From Echinimonas agarilytica (GTDB lineage Bacteria; Pseudomonadota; Gammaproteobacteria; Enterobacterales; Neiellaceae), in assembly GCF_023703465.1 (NCBI RefSeq), contig NZ_JAMQGP010000003.1, forward strand, positions 248,001 to 312,000: a DNA stretch of 64,000 nt, given 5' to 3'. The position numbers and the translations under genes were made by a program. The notes beneath the pieces are model-generated. The model was not told the origin of the DNA. It was given only the letters and a program-made list of their open reading frames with translations, and made no database searches. Positions 36,614 through 45,475 of the stretch are shown piece by piece (within the stretch, counting starts at the first letter, position 1; the number at the start of each line of letters is the position of its first letter).

Positions 36614-37612
36614 ATGAAACTATTTCGCAAGGTTGCGTATGCACTAGCCATGTTTTGGTTGGTGGCGACGGTAGGTAGCTGCTCGGAGCTAAACGCTGAG
36701 CCGGTTGTTGCTAAATTTACAGTCGTCCCACTTGGTACAAACGGTGGACTGATGGAATCAAATCTGTCGTGCTACTTGATTGCGCCATTTGGGCAAACCG
36801 ATTTTATTGCGTTAGATGCCGGCACTGTCTTTAAGGGATTGCAAAAAGCCAATGCCAACCTAAACAATGCAGAAGAGCGATTAACGCCTTCACACATTAA
36901 AGCTTACGCAATTTCTCATGCTCACCTTGATCACGTATCGGGCATGGTGCTCAATTCTCCGGAAGATACATCAAAGCCTATTTTGGCCTTGGCTCCGACT
37001 ATAAACACCATTCGCGATCACTTATTTAATTGGGAAGTGTGGCCCAATTTTGCCAACGAAGGCGAAGGGCACACCCTTAATCAATATCACTATGTGCGAT
37101 TAAAGCCAGAGCAGACATATGCGGTGAAAGATACTCAGATGACGATTACTGCATTTCCTTTGAGTCATTCCGGACACTCAGCATCCACTGCTTTTTTAGT
37201 TAAGCATCATGCGGACTCTGTGCTCTATTTAGGCGACGTGGGGCCTGATGTTATTGAGAAATCTGATCAGCTCTATCATGTTTGGAAAACAGTCGCGCCA
37301 CTCGTTCAGGCTCATCAATTACGCGCTATTTTTATGGAATCCTCGTTTCCGAACTCGCATCCCGATCACCTTTTATTCGGCCATTTAACGCCTAAATGGA
37401 TGATGAGTGAATTGCAAACATTGGCAGAATTGGTGGACTCGTCTAATCCAAACGCAGCGCTTGAAGGTTTAAAGGTGGTCGTCACTCACATTAAACCTAG
37501 CGTTGCTGGGCCAGCGATTGCTGAGCTGCGCATCATGGAAGATCTGAACGCTTTGAATCATCTAAAGCTTCAATTCATTTTACCGGAATCCGGAAAACCG
37601 TTGAGCTTATAA
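36614..37612 (+). CDS. Class II 3',5'-cyclic-nucleotide phosphodiesterase, exported
   Basis: This 332-residue metallo-beta-lactamase-fold protein matches class II cyclic nucleotide phosphodiesterases (yeast PDE1/Vibrio CpdP type). The metal-binding signature is SHAHLDHVSGM (about residue 100). FPLSHSGHSASTAFL, LYLGDVGPD, FMESSFPN and THIKPS follow. The ATG at 36614 has AGGAG about 9 nt upstream. The N-terminus is a signal peptide ending VATVGSC, a plausible lipobox, so the enzyme would work in the periplasm on extracellular cAMP, as CpdP of Aliivibrio fischeri does. Confidence 0.85.
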   Translation: MKLFRKVAYALAMFWLVATVGSCSELNAEPVVAKFTVVPLGTNGGLMESNLSCYLIAPFGQTDFIALDAGTVFKGLQKANANLNNAEERLTPSHIKAYAISHAHLDHVSGMVLNSPEDTSKPILALAPTINTIRDHLFNWEVWPNFANEGEGHTLNQYHYVRLKPEQTYAVKDTQMTITAFPLSHSGHSASTAFLVKHHADSVLYLGDVGPDVIEKSDQLYHVWKTVAPLVQAHQLRAIFMESSFPNSHPDHLLFGHLTPKWMMSELQTLAELVDSSNPNAALEGLKVVVTHIKPSVAGPAIAELRIMEDLNALNHLKLQFILPESGKPLSL

Positions 37613-37828
37613 TGGTCAGCTATTGATTGGCTGATCGATGATCGAATCTTAATGTGTTTAGAAAGGTTATCGGTATTGGTAAGTGGTGCTTGGCTTTGAA
37701 ATGACTCATTGTTCAAGTGGCGTGTTGGCTTAGCCCTTTAGTATACTTAGATCATTGTATGCTGCTCTTAGTCCGACTAGAGTTTGATGATTGTTTGAGT
37801 CAATTTAATTAAAAGGTATATTCAGTCC

Positions 37829-38671
37829 ATGAAATCATTCAATGTGTCGGCTGTTGGTGTGTTGATGAGTGGAATTGCCCTCAGTGCTCCCACAATTGCA
37901 GAAGTGACCAATACTGTGGTGCTTGCGTCTGATATCGAGTGGGGGAAACTTAACCCTGCACGGGGTGACAAAAGTCCCAAAGCTGCAAATTTATGGGGTG
38001 ACCGAAAAGCAGACGTTGCGACCGGGTTTCTGGTTGAGTTTGAAGATGGATTCTCATCGCCTCCTCATATTCACAATGTGACTTATCGGGGCGTGGTGAT
38101 TAGCGGAACGGTTCACAATGATGATCCGCAAGCGGCGCATACTTGGATGCCTGCGGGTTCCTTTTGGACACAAGTGGTGGGTGAGTCGCACATTACTGCG
38201 GCAAAAGGAAAGCGAAACCTGACCTACATTGAAATTGACAGCGGCCCTTATTTAGTTCGCCCGTTGGAACAAGCATTCGAGACTTCTGAGCGCTCGATTA
38301 ATATCGACCAAACCAATCTTGTGTGGTTAAGCGCGGCTGATACACTTTGGATCAACAGCCAATCGTCAAAGCTGCCACCTGCCCAATTGCCTCATATCTC
38401 TTTTCTTTGGGGGAATCCTGAGAATAGCGAACCCAATGGCACATTCTTGAAACTCCCCGCACAAACATCCGGACAACTTCACAGCAGCGGTAAAATTCGA
38501 GCAGTGCTCATTCAAGGCAAACTTAATTATGCCGGCTCTGATGCCGTGCTTGAGCCGGGAAGCTTATTTAGCGCTGATGGTGCATCAGTGCATAAAATTT
38601 CGACGACTGGTCAAAGCGACGTTGTTATTTATGTGCGCACAGAAGGGCAATATCAATACAAGGTGGATTAG
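37829..38671 (+). CDS. Exported DUF4437 cupin-like protein
   Basis: The 280-residue protein has a signal peptide ([21 protein letters not shown]) and a duplicated cupin architecture. The first half has [27 protein letters not shown] (metal-type His-x-His), the second [31 protein letters not shown]. This matches the DUF4437 family, related in fold to ChrR-type cupins; its function is unknown. It stands alone, more than 200 nt from each neighbour, so it probably has its own promoter in the AT-rich 37613-37828 gap. Confidence 0.75.
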   Translation: MKSFNVSAVGVLMSGIALSAPTIAEVTNTVVLASDIEWGKLNPARGDKSPKAANLWGDRKADVATGFLVEFEDGFSSPPHIHNVTYRGVVISGTVHNDDPQAAHTWMPAGSFWTQVVGESHITAAKGKRNLTYIEIDSGPYLVRPLEQAFETSERSINIDQTNLVWLSAADTLWINSQSSKLPPAQLPHISFLWGNPENSEPNGTFLKLPAQTSGQLHSSGKIRAVLIQGKLNYAGSDAVLEPGSLFSADGASVHKISTTGQSDVVIYVRTEGQYQYKVD

Positions 38672-38743
38672 TCACTTGGGGTTCCAATGATGCGATAAAT
38701 GACTGATTATCAAGTTCTAAGATAGCTTTATTTAAGTAAAGTG

Positions 38744-38757
38744 TTGACACAGATCAA
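38744..38757 (+). promoter_or_regulatory. FNR-like box upstream of the xdhC operon
   Basis: TTGACACAGATCAA matches the FNR consensus TTGATnnnnATCAA at nine of ten defined bases. It lies 122 nt before xdhC and its left half is also a perfect -35 hexamer (TTGACA). It could make the molybdenum-hydroxylase operon oxygen-responsive. Confidence 0.5.
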
Positions 38758-38878
38758 AGACCAAGCTAGTAATAGTGTGATTCATAAACATATGATGAAT
38801 GAAGTTATTGACCATACTGTTGTCGTTAATTGCACTATGTTTAAACATCCAGATTGAGCTTGCTTAAAAATAAAAACT

Positions 38879-39937
38879 ATGAGTAATCAGTTCAGTGATT
38901 TATTAACTCGTTGGTACCCCAAACGCGATGAACTCGAATGGGTTTTGGGCACTATTATTGGTACCCAAGGCTCAGCTTATCGCAAAGCGGGTGCCATGCT
39001 ATTGATGAATAGCTTGGGGCAATATGACGGATTGCTCAGTGGTGGCTGCTTAGAAAGCGACATTATGCGCCAAGCGCAACGCGTGATGGACTCAGGCGAG
39101 AGTCATATCATTGTGTATGACATGCAGCATGATGACGATCTTGGTTGGCAACTTGGCATTGGTTGCGGTGGAACGGTAGAAATTTTATTGCAGCCCTTGC
39201 ATGCCGGTAACGACTATCAAGGTTTGGCGCAACTTCATCAATTATTGGGTCGTCACCAAGACGCATACTTGGTGGTTGATAAATTTGGGGAATCCCATAA
39301 TAAGCTATTTGACCATGAGAACTTGGCCGCTCAATACATTCAAAATATCTGTCAAACTCCAGTAGATATCACACGTCAGTCAAAGCAGCTGGTGGCCGGA
39401 CGTTATTGGGTGTTTCAACAAACCTGTGCCCCTCAAATTGCTGTTTTTGGTGCTGGGGCTGATGCTCGTCCATTAGTCTCGTTGGCTGCCACCTTAGGTT
39501 GGCACGTACATTTAGTTGATTCTCGCAGTGGCTACGCCAGACCAGCCTATTTCCCACTGGCTCGGCATATCTACCATCAGGCATTTGATGCACTTCAGGA
39601 AGAGCCCTTTTTACAGCACATCGATGCGGCTGTTGTGATGGGGCACAGTATTGGCTTTGATGCTGCAGCCATAGCGTTGCTGCAACACAGCCCTGTGCAA
39701 TATGTGGGTTTATTGGGACCAAGCCATCGCAAAAACAAAGTATTGCAGGCCTGCGATGTGGACGAGTTTAAACGTCCCATTGCAGGGCCTATTGGTTTGA
39801 ATCTAGGAGGGGAGTTGCCCGAATCGATCGCGCTTTCCATATTGGCCGAAATTCACGCGCATTTGTTCAAATCGGATGCGCGCTCGCTTTCCAATATGCT
39901 GATCAAAAATAATCGCACATCTCAGGGAGTTGCGTAG
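38879..39937 (+). CDS. XdhC-family molybdenum-hydroxylase maturation protein
   Basis: XdhC proteins bind the molybdenum cofactor, protect its sulfurated form and insert it into xanthine-dehydrogenase-type enzymes. The 352-residue protein has the N-terminal XdhC/CoxI domain (VLGTIIGTQGSAYRKAGAMLLM, LSGGCLESDI, GIGCGGTVEILL). Its C-terminal Rossmann domain includes AVFGAGADARPLVSLAATLGWHV and YVGLLGPSHRKNKVL. It starts a four-gene unit with MocA-like, IorA-like and IorB-like genes, presumably serving the IorAB enzyme. Confidence 0.92.
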   Translation: MSNQFSDLLTRWYPKRDELEWVLGTIIGTQGSAYRKAGAMLLMNSLGQYDGLLSGGCLESDIMRQAQRVMDSGESHIIVYDMQHDDDLGWQLGIGCGGTVEILLQPLHAGNDYQGLAQLHQLLGRHQDAYLVVDKFGESHNKLFDHENLAAQYIQNICQTPVDITRQSKQLVAGRYWVFQQTCAPQIAVFGAGADARPLVSLAATLGWHVHLVDSRSGYARPAYFPLARHIYHQAFDALQEEPFLQHIDAAVVMGHSIGFDAAAIALLQHSPVQYVGLLGPSHRKNKVLQACDVDEFKRPIAGPIGLNLGGELPESIALSILAEIHAHLFKSDARSLSNMLIKNNRTSQGVA

Positions 39938-39938
39938 C

Positions 39939-40532
39939 GTGTCGTACGCCATTGTATTGCTCGCCGCTGGGCGCGGCTCTCGGTTTCAGTCAATTAAACA
40001 ACTGGCGATGCTAAACGAGCAATTGCTGGTTAATCGACAGCTTGGATTTTATTGTCGATTTCAGCGCCCGCTATATCTTGTTCTAGGTGCCTATCAAGCG
40101 CAAATAGAGGCGCAAATTGAACCGAAATATTTGTCGGATATTACGATTGTTTCAAACCCTGATTGGGCGTTAGGAATGGGGCATTCGATCTCACAGGCGA
40201 TGGCTTATATCACAACCCATAGCAACTACTCTCATGCGCTCATTGCTTTGTTGGATCAGCCTTGTATTACGCAAGCCGATATTGAGTTGTTGATGGCGCA
40301 AAGTCATCGCGAACCCGATTCCATTATTAGTGCAGGGTATGCCGAACAAACGGGTGTTCCTGCTATTTTTCCCGCACAACAGTTTCATGCCTTGCAGTCA
40401 CTTCAAGGTGACGTAGGCGCAAAAAAAATCATTCATAAAAGTCATCACAAACGGATTGTCGATATGCCCAATGCCGCATTCGATATTGATACACAGCAGC
40501 AACTGAACGAAATAAGGAATTCTTTATGTTAA
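39939..40532 (+). CDS. MocA-like molybdenum cofactor nucleotidyltransferase
   Basis: This NTP-transferase-fold protein of about 197 residues resembles MocA, which adds CMP to molybdopterin-Mo to give the cytosine dinucleotide cofactor of the xanthine-oxidase family. It has the nucleotide-binding [19 protein letters not shown], then [16 protein letters not shown] and [19 protein letters not shown] 39939 was chosen because GGGAG is 9 nt upstream and it directly follows the xdhC stop; an in-frame TTG at 39930 lies too close to the ribosome-binding site. It overlaps the next gene by 7 nt. Confidence 0.87.
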   Translation: MSYAIVLLAAGRGSRFQSIKQLAMLNEQLLVNRQLGFYCRFQRPLYLVLGAYQAQIEAQIEPKYLSDITIVSNPDWALGMGHSISQAMAYITTHSNYSHALIALLDQPCITQADIELLMAQSHREPDSIISAGYAEQTGVPAIFPAQQFHALQSLQGDVGAKKIIHKSHHKRIVDMPNAAFDIDTQQQLNEIRNSLC

Positions 40533-40990
40533 CCATCAAGGTCAATGATCAACAACACGAGGTTGATGTAGAGCCGGAGACCCCTTTGCTTTGGGTGATT
40601 CGGGATGTACTGCAAATGACAGGTACCAAGTTTGGCTGCGGTAAAGGCTTATGTGGTGCATGCACGGTGCACTTTAATGGAAATCCTGTGCGCTCATGCT
40701 CGCTGCCCGTGGAAGCCGCGGTAGGCGCCAACATTACTACGATTGAAGGGGTTGAAGAGAACCTGATTGTTGCGCCAAGTGCCAAAGCCGTGAAACAAGC
40801 ATGGGTGGCAGAAAATGTGCCGCAGTGTGGCTATTGTCAATCGGGACAGATCATGTCGGCTATTGCGCTGGTGAAATCCAACCCCCATCCGTCTGATGAC
40901 GACATTGATACCGCAATGAGCGGAAACTTATGCCGCTGCGGTACATATCAGCGCATTAAAAAAGCCATTAAAACGGCGGCTAAGGCATAG
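40526..40990 (+). CDS. Isoquinoline 1-oxidoreductase-type 2Fe-2S subunit
   Basis: This is the small iron-sulfur subunit (154 residues) of a molybdenum hydroxylase. The plant-ferredoxin-type cluster is in [18 protein letters not shown] (residues about 38-55) with the fourth Cys in SCSLP. The second cluster, in a helical domain, is [16 protein letters not shown] and [12 protein letters not shown]. It fits IorA/CoxS-like subunits with no separate FAD subunit in the operon, as in isoquinoline oxidoreductase and periplasmic aldehyde oxidoreductases. It overlaps the MocA-like gene. Confidence 0.92.
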   Translation: MLTIKVNDQQHEVDVEPETPLLWVIRDVLQMTGTKFGCGKGLCGACTVHFNGNPVRSCSLPVEAAVGANITTIEGVEENLIVAPSAKAVKQAWVAENVPQCGYCQSGQIMSAIALVKSNPHPSDDDIDTAMSGNLCRCGTYQRIKKAIKTAAKA

Positions 40991-41000
40991 GAGCAAGATC

Positions 41001-43259
41001 ATGGATATCAAGTTATCGTCACCAGTTGAAAATGTCAGCCGTCGTCGTTTTTTAAAAGCGCTTGGGGTGACGTCCGGCGGTTTTGTACTAGGTGGAGTGG
41101 TGCCTTTGTCAGCACCCGCTTGGGCAGATGAGTCCGCTGCTGCAAATCAACTTAATTTGTTCATTAGTATTAACACCAACAACCAGGTTGATATCGTCTG
41201 CCACCGCTCAGAAATGGGGCAAGGTGTGCGCACAAGTGTACCGCAAGTCATTGCCGATGAGCTGGATGCTGACTGGGATTTGGTGAATGTGGTTCAGGGA
41301 ATGGCGAACGATGCATATGGAAGCCAAAATACCGACGGATCCACATCGATTCGAAATGCTTATATGCGCTTACGCCAACTTGGAGCTTCAGCACGAACCA
41401 TGCTGGAGCAAGCTGCTGCGCAAGTGTGGAAGGTTCCAGTAGAGCAATGTAAATCAGACTTTCACAAAGTGGTGAATGTGAAGACTGGACAGTCACTCAG
41501 CTATGGCGAGTTGGCACCTGTCGCTGCTGGAATAAAACCGCCCGAAACGAACACCGTTAGTCTCAAGGAAAAGTCTGAATTTCGTTATATCGGCAAAGGC
41601 TTAGCCAGTGTAGATTTGCCCGATGTTGTGAATGGCACCACTGAATTTGGTCAAGATATTCAAATTCCGGGGATGGTGATTGCGAGTATAGAGCGTTGTC
41701 CGGTCTTTGGTGGCACCATGAAGACCTTTGATGCAGCTGCGGCTAAGAAAGTGAAGGGAGTGCTCGATGTAATCACCATCAAAGCAACGCCGGGCGCGCC
41801 TGTGTTTCATGCACTTGGCGGGGTGGCTGTGCTGGCGTCAAATACTTATGCTGCGCACAAAGGTCGCGAGAAGCTCAACATTGAATGGGATTTGGGGCCG
41901 AATGTGTCCCACAATTCTGATGAATATCTGCAGCAACGCATTGATGCGGTGAATCAACCCGCTAAGCCGGTTCGTTTTGCTGGCGATGTAAAGCAAGCCT
42001 TTGCTGATAGTGACAAACAGGTAGCGGCCACGTATACAGTGCCTTATCTTGTTCATGCACCGATGGAACCGCCGGCCGCCACCGCCATGATGCATACTGA
42101 TGGCAGTTGCGAGATTTGGGCTTGCACTCAAGCGCCTCAAGGTGTTCGTGATCATGCCGCCAAAGCCCTTGGGCTGAAAAAAGAACAAGTCAGAGTACAT
42201 GTGACTTTGTTGGGTGGGGCGTTTGGTCGCAAAGCCAAAGCTGATTTTGCCGTGGAAGCAGCCCTATTAGCTCAGGCCTCCGGCAAGCCTGTAAAAGTGG
42301 TTTGGTCGCGTGAAGATGATATTCAACACAGCTACTATCATGCGATTAGTGCTCAGCACTACGAAGCAGCACTCGATGACAAAGATGCACTCAGCGCTTG
42401 GGTAGGGCGCACCAGCTTTCCAACCATTGCCTCTACATTTAACCTCAAACAAAAAGAGCCAATGTCGTTTGAACAAGGAGGCGGATTTGCCGATGTTCCC
42501 TTTGCAGTTGAGAACATTAGTTGTGAAGTGACGCCAGTAGACAGCCATGTTCGGATTGGTTGGATGCGATCCGTGGCGAATATTCACCACGGATTTGGTG
42601 TGGGTAGTTTTGTGGACGAGATTGCAGCTGCGAAGCAGCAAGATCCAAAACAATGCTGGATTGAACTCCTTGGCAATCATTCAAATGTAGATTTAAACCA
42701 AGGTGATTATAAAAACCCGAATTATGGTGCATCGGCGGCTGATCATCCAATTGATACAGCTCGCTACAAAAATGTCATTGAGCTGGCGTGCGGCAAAGCT
42801 GGTTGGGGCAAGAAGCTACCGGCCGGAGAAGGGTTAGGTTTGTCAGTTCATCGCTCGTTTCTCGCGTATGTGGCTGTAGTGAGTCATGTTAAAGTGGAAG
42901 GCAAGAAGCTCACGGTGAAGCATATGTATTGCGCCGCTGACTCAGGCACAATTGCCAACCTTGATCGGGTCGAATCACAAATGGAAGGAGCGATGATCTT
43001 TGGCTTGAGTATTGCTCTGATGAGTGAGATATCGACCAAAAATGGGGCCATTGAACAGTCAAACTTCAATGATTACATGGTGGTTCGAATGAATCAGTCT
43101 CCCGACATCGACGTACAAATTGTGCAAAGCGATGCTTTACCTGCTGGGGTGGGAGAGCCGGGTGTACCTCCTGTTGCAGCAAGTATTGCAAATGCTGTGT
43201 ATGCGGCAACGGGTAAGCGCTATCGAGACTTGCCTTTGAACAAGGCGTTTCGTGTTTAG
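41001..43259 (+). CDS. Isoquinoline 1-oxidoreductase-type molybdenum subunit
   Basis: This is the 752-residue catalytic subunit, binding molybdopterin cytosine dinucleotide. It starts with a twin-arginine signal (SRRRFLKALGVTSGGFVLGG), so the enzyme is assembled in the cytoplasm and exported folded with its small subunit. Two tandem molybdenum-binding halves are visible: CHRSEMGQGVRTSVPQVIADEL, LLGGAFGRKAKADFAVEAA and the C-terminal GVGEPGVPPVAASIANAVY, which holds the catalytic base Glu. Substrates in this family are N-heterocycles or aldehydes and cannot be assigned. No cytochrome partner gene follows. Confidence 0.92.
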   Translation: MDIKLSSPVENVSRRRFLKALGVTSGGFVLGGVVPLSAPAWADESAAANQLNLFISINTNNQVDIVCHRSEMGQGVRTSVPQVIADELDADWDLVNVVQGMANDAYGSQNTDGSTSIRNAYMRLRQLGASARTMLEQAAAQVWKVPVEQCKSDFHKVVNVKTGQSLSYGELAPVAAGIKPPETNTVSLKEKSEFRYIGKGLASVDLPDVVNGTTEFGQDIQIPGMVIASIERCPVFGGTMKTFDAAAAKKVKGVLDVITIKATPGAPVFHALGGVAVLASNTYAAHKGREKLNIEWDLGPNVSHNSDEYLQQRIDAVNQPAKPVRFAGDVKQAFADSDKQVAATYTVPYLVHAPMEPPAATAMMHTDGSCEIWACTQAPQGVRDHAAKALGLKKEQVRVHVTLLGGAFGRKAKADFAVEAALLAQASGKPVKVVWSREDDIQHSYYHAISAQHYEAALDDKDALSAWVGRTSFPTIASTFNLKQKEPMSFEQGGGFADVPFAVENISCEVTPVDSHVRIGWMRSVANIHHGFGVGSFVDEIAAAKQQDPKQCWIELLGNHSNVDLNQGDYKNPNYGASAADHPIDTARYKNVIELACGKAGWGKKLPAGEGLGLSVHRSFLAYVAVVSHVKVEGKKLTVKHMYCAADSGTIANLDRVESQMEGAMIFGLSIALMSEISTKNGAIEQSNFNDYMVVRMNQSPDIDVQIVQSDALPAGVGEPGVPPVAASIANAVYAATGKRYRDLPLNKAFRV

Positions 43260-43336
43260 TACTGGCTGATATTAACATAAAAGCATTACGGTAAGCTTTA
43301 CTGCGTGAGAGTTTGTTTTCTCATGTCCTATCTAGC

Positions 43337-43375
43337 CCCGCACAAAACCGCTGAACATAGTTGGTTTTGTGCGGG
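43337..43375. terminator. Bidirectional terminator after the IorB-like gene
   Basis: CCCGCACAAAACC and GGTTTTGTGCGGG pair perfectly over 13 bp with a 13-nt loop. It lies between two converging genes. T-rich sequence is short on both sides, so efficiency is uncertain. Confidence 0.6.
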
Positions 43376-43389
43376 TTCTTCAAACGGTT

Positions 43390-45315
43390 TTACGGTTGTG
43401 GATTGGGCGTGCCAAATACGTGTATTTTATTTGCATCAACGCCCGTCAATTGTGCCGTTGTTCCATCTCTCCAACGTACCTGAATGCGCTCAATTTTTGT
43501 GTCGTGGCCGAGTCCAAAATGAGCCATGTTTAACGTGCTTTGAGAGTGCGTAGCGCTGCCCGAACCAATGCGTTTGAATTGGCTGCCGCTTTTGGTGGTT
43601 ACCTTTACCTCGGCACCAATGGGGTCAACGCCATTGCGAGAGTATCCAATGTGAGCGTGTACATATGAGTGCGTGTTAGACGAGCCTAAGTTGCGATACA
43701 AGCGCCATTTGCCATCATCGTCATCACCGCTAAATATGTCTAAATCGCCGTCTTGGTTGTAGTCGAAGGCTGCTCCCATATCGCCGTGTCCGCCATCAGA
43801 TAATACATTCGCTTGATGGTCTAGGCGCTGGCTGAACATTTCACTCCCTTCGTTCACTATCAGCACGTCTGCAATGCGTGTTTTGAGTTCTCCAAATCGA
43901 TAGATAAAGAAGTCTTGGAATGTGTCGTTGTTAAAATCTCCAGTGATCACGCCCCAATTATTATCGCCACTGAGAGCGGGTAACTTGGTTGAGATATCAG
44001 TGAATGTATCGCCGTCATTGCGCAGTAATAGATCCTGAACACCCAAATGTTGAGGCTCCCAGTCGGGAGTGACAGACGTTAAGCCAGTAACCGAAGCACG
44101 AATATCCCACGCTAGATTGCCATTAAGTTTCCATTCCATGCGCCATTTACCATTCCCCAAATAGCCCAAATACCAGCCGTTTTCTTGGACGGAGTCGGGG
44201 AAGCCTAAGGCTTCTTGTTGAGTCACAGTCACGCTGCTAGTTGGGGTGTCTAATGCAACTTTGTTCTTCCCTAAGAAAACCGGAAAAGTCACTTTGATAT
44301 TCCGTGGCCAGTGCCAAAAATCACTCAGTACGACATCGCCTTCTGCGTCAAAACTAATGCCGTCATGACTTTTGTTGCCTTCGTCTCTAAGATCTAATCG
44401 AGTCGTTTGAGGGTTAAATGAGACCGCATTGTTGGCGATTTGATAATAGGTTTTGCCGCGAGCGACGTAATAGTCCAGATCACCGTCATTATCAATGTCG
44501 GCTTCGGCTACAGCCGAGATGAAATCGTCATCTTCAAAGCCTTTAGGTAAGCGCGATTGAGTCACATCCGTGAAGGTGAAATCATTATTCCCCTGTAGAA
44601 ACTGAAGTGGCGAAAAAGCCACTAAATCAGGAATATGATCGCCATTGAAATCACTGACCAACACCTTTTCTGCATCGAGCTGATCAAACACCGCGCTGCT
44701 GCGATAGGTGAAGGTTCCATCCCCAAGGTTTTCAAACAATAAGTTACGAGGACCCGTTTCACTTTGAAGCTGAGCTGCATTGATTTGTAGTAAATCTAAG
44801 TCGCCATCAGAGTCGAGGTCAATCCAACGAGCAGAGCGCCCTCGAGCTCCCATTTCTGCGATGCCGGATGACTGCGTGACGTCTTTGAATTCACCGTTGT
44901 TGTTTTGAATAAAGCGAGGCGGCTTTGGATTTGCACCATTTCCTCCGCCCATAGCAATAATGATATCGCCATCGCCATCATTGTCGTAATCACCAGCGGC
45001 AATACCGTGCAAGTCCCATTGGGCAATGGCTTCGTGGTGTTCGGTATAGGTATTATCGGCCTTGGCCCAAAATAACTGAGCGGGAACTCTATCGTGGTTT
45101 CCGAGCATCAATTCATAGCGACCATCCCCGTTCAGGTCGGCTATTGCTGGGCCGCCATACTTCCATGAGGGGCTCGAACGAATTCCTACTTCTTCAGTGA
45201 CATCACTAAACAGGATCGGCACATTTTTTGGGGATGCTTTCGAGTCTTTTGCAAAAGAGCATCCGTTTTGCAATAACGCGAGGGGGATGAGTAATACTAG
45301 AGTTTTTAGTTTCAT
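43390..45315 (-). CDS. FG-GAP/VCBS repeat protein with ASPIC/UnbV domain
   Basis: The protein has about 641 residues from the MKLKTLVLLIPLALLQNGC signal (a weak lipobox, Asn-Gly before Cys). It has repeated calcium-binding FG-GAP strands of the type DLNGDGRYELMLGN, DYDNDGDGDIIIAMGG, DLDSDGDLDLLQIN and DFNGDHIPDLVAF. It ends in an ASPIC/UnbV domain (DPIGAEVKVTTKSG then IERIQVRWRDGTTAQL). Such proteins form integrin-like beta-propellers on the cell surface or outside the cell. A stretch of about 130 residues in the middle (PVFLGKNKVALDTPTSSVTV onward) does not look like FG-GAP. No strong ribosome-binding site; single gene. Confidence 0.82.
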   Translation of the reverse strand: MKLKTLVLLIPLALLQNGCSFAKDSKASPKNVPILFSDVTEEVGIRSSPSWKYGGPAIADLNGDGRYELMLGNHDRVPAQLFWAKADNTYTEHHEAIAQWDLHGIAAGDYDNDGDGDIIIAMGGGNGANPKPPRFIQNNNGEFKDVTQSSGIAEMGARGRSARWIDLDSDGDLDLLQINAAQLQSETGPRNLLFENLGDGTFTYRSSAVFDQLDAEKVLVSDFNGDHIPDLVAFSPLQFLQGNNDFTFTDVTQSRLPKGFEDDDFISAVAEADIDNDGDLDYYVARGKTYYQIANNAVSFNPQTTRLDLRDEGNKSHDGISFDAEGDVVLSDFWHWPRNIKVTFPVFLGKNKVALDTPTSSVTVTQQEALGFPDSVQENGWYLGYLGNGKWRMEWKLNGNLAWDIRASVTGLTSVTPDWEPQHLGVQDLLLRNDGDTFTDISTKLPALSGDNNWGVITGDFNNDTFQDFFIYRFGELKTRIADVLIVNEGSEMFSQRLDHQANVLSDGGHGDMGAAFDYNQDGDLDIFSGDDDDGKWRLYRNLGSSNTHSYVHAHIGYSRNGVDPIGAEVKVTTKSGSQFKRIGSGSATHSQSTLNMAHFGLGHDTKIERIQVRWRDGTTAQLTGVDANKIHVFGTPNPQP

Positions 45316-45475
45316 CAGAGGTAGACACTTAAATGGGGTCGTTGATGAAGCGCATCCAGCGCTCAACAAAACGAGAAATAAGTAGTACTTCTATGATGCA
45401 GAGATTTGAATAAATGACAATTGATGATCGTTAACAATATTAACTGGATCGTGTTAAGTGCCAAATTCCCTTGAT

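Noticed and set aside
37621-37650. Possible terminator after the cyclic nucleotide phosphodiesterase gene
   Set aside because: The GGTCAGC/GCTGATC stem has no T-run and a G-U pair; not convincing.
41838-42680. Several minus-strand frames inside the IorB-like gene
   Set aside because: They are shadows of a well-supported 752-residue gene.
43305-43553. Small plus-strand frame between the IorB-like gene and the FG-GAP gene
   Set aside because: It runs over the strong inverted repeat at 43337-43375 and into the 3' end of the opposite gene; no ribosome-binding site.
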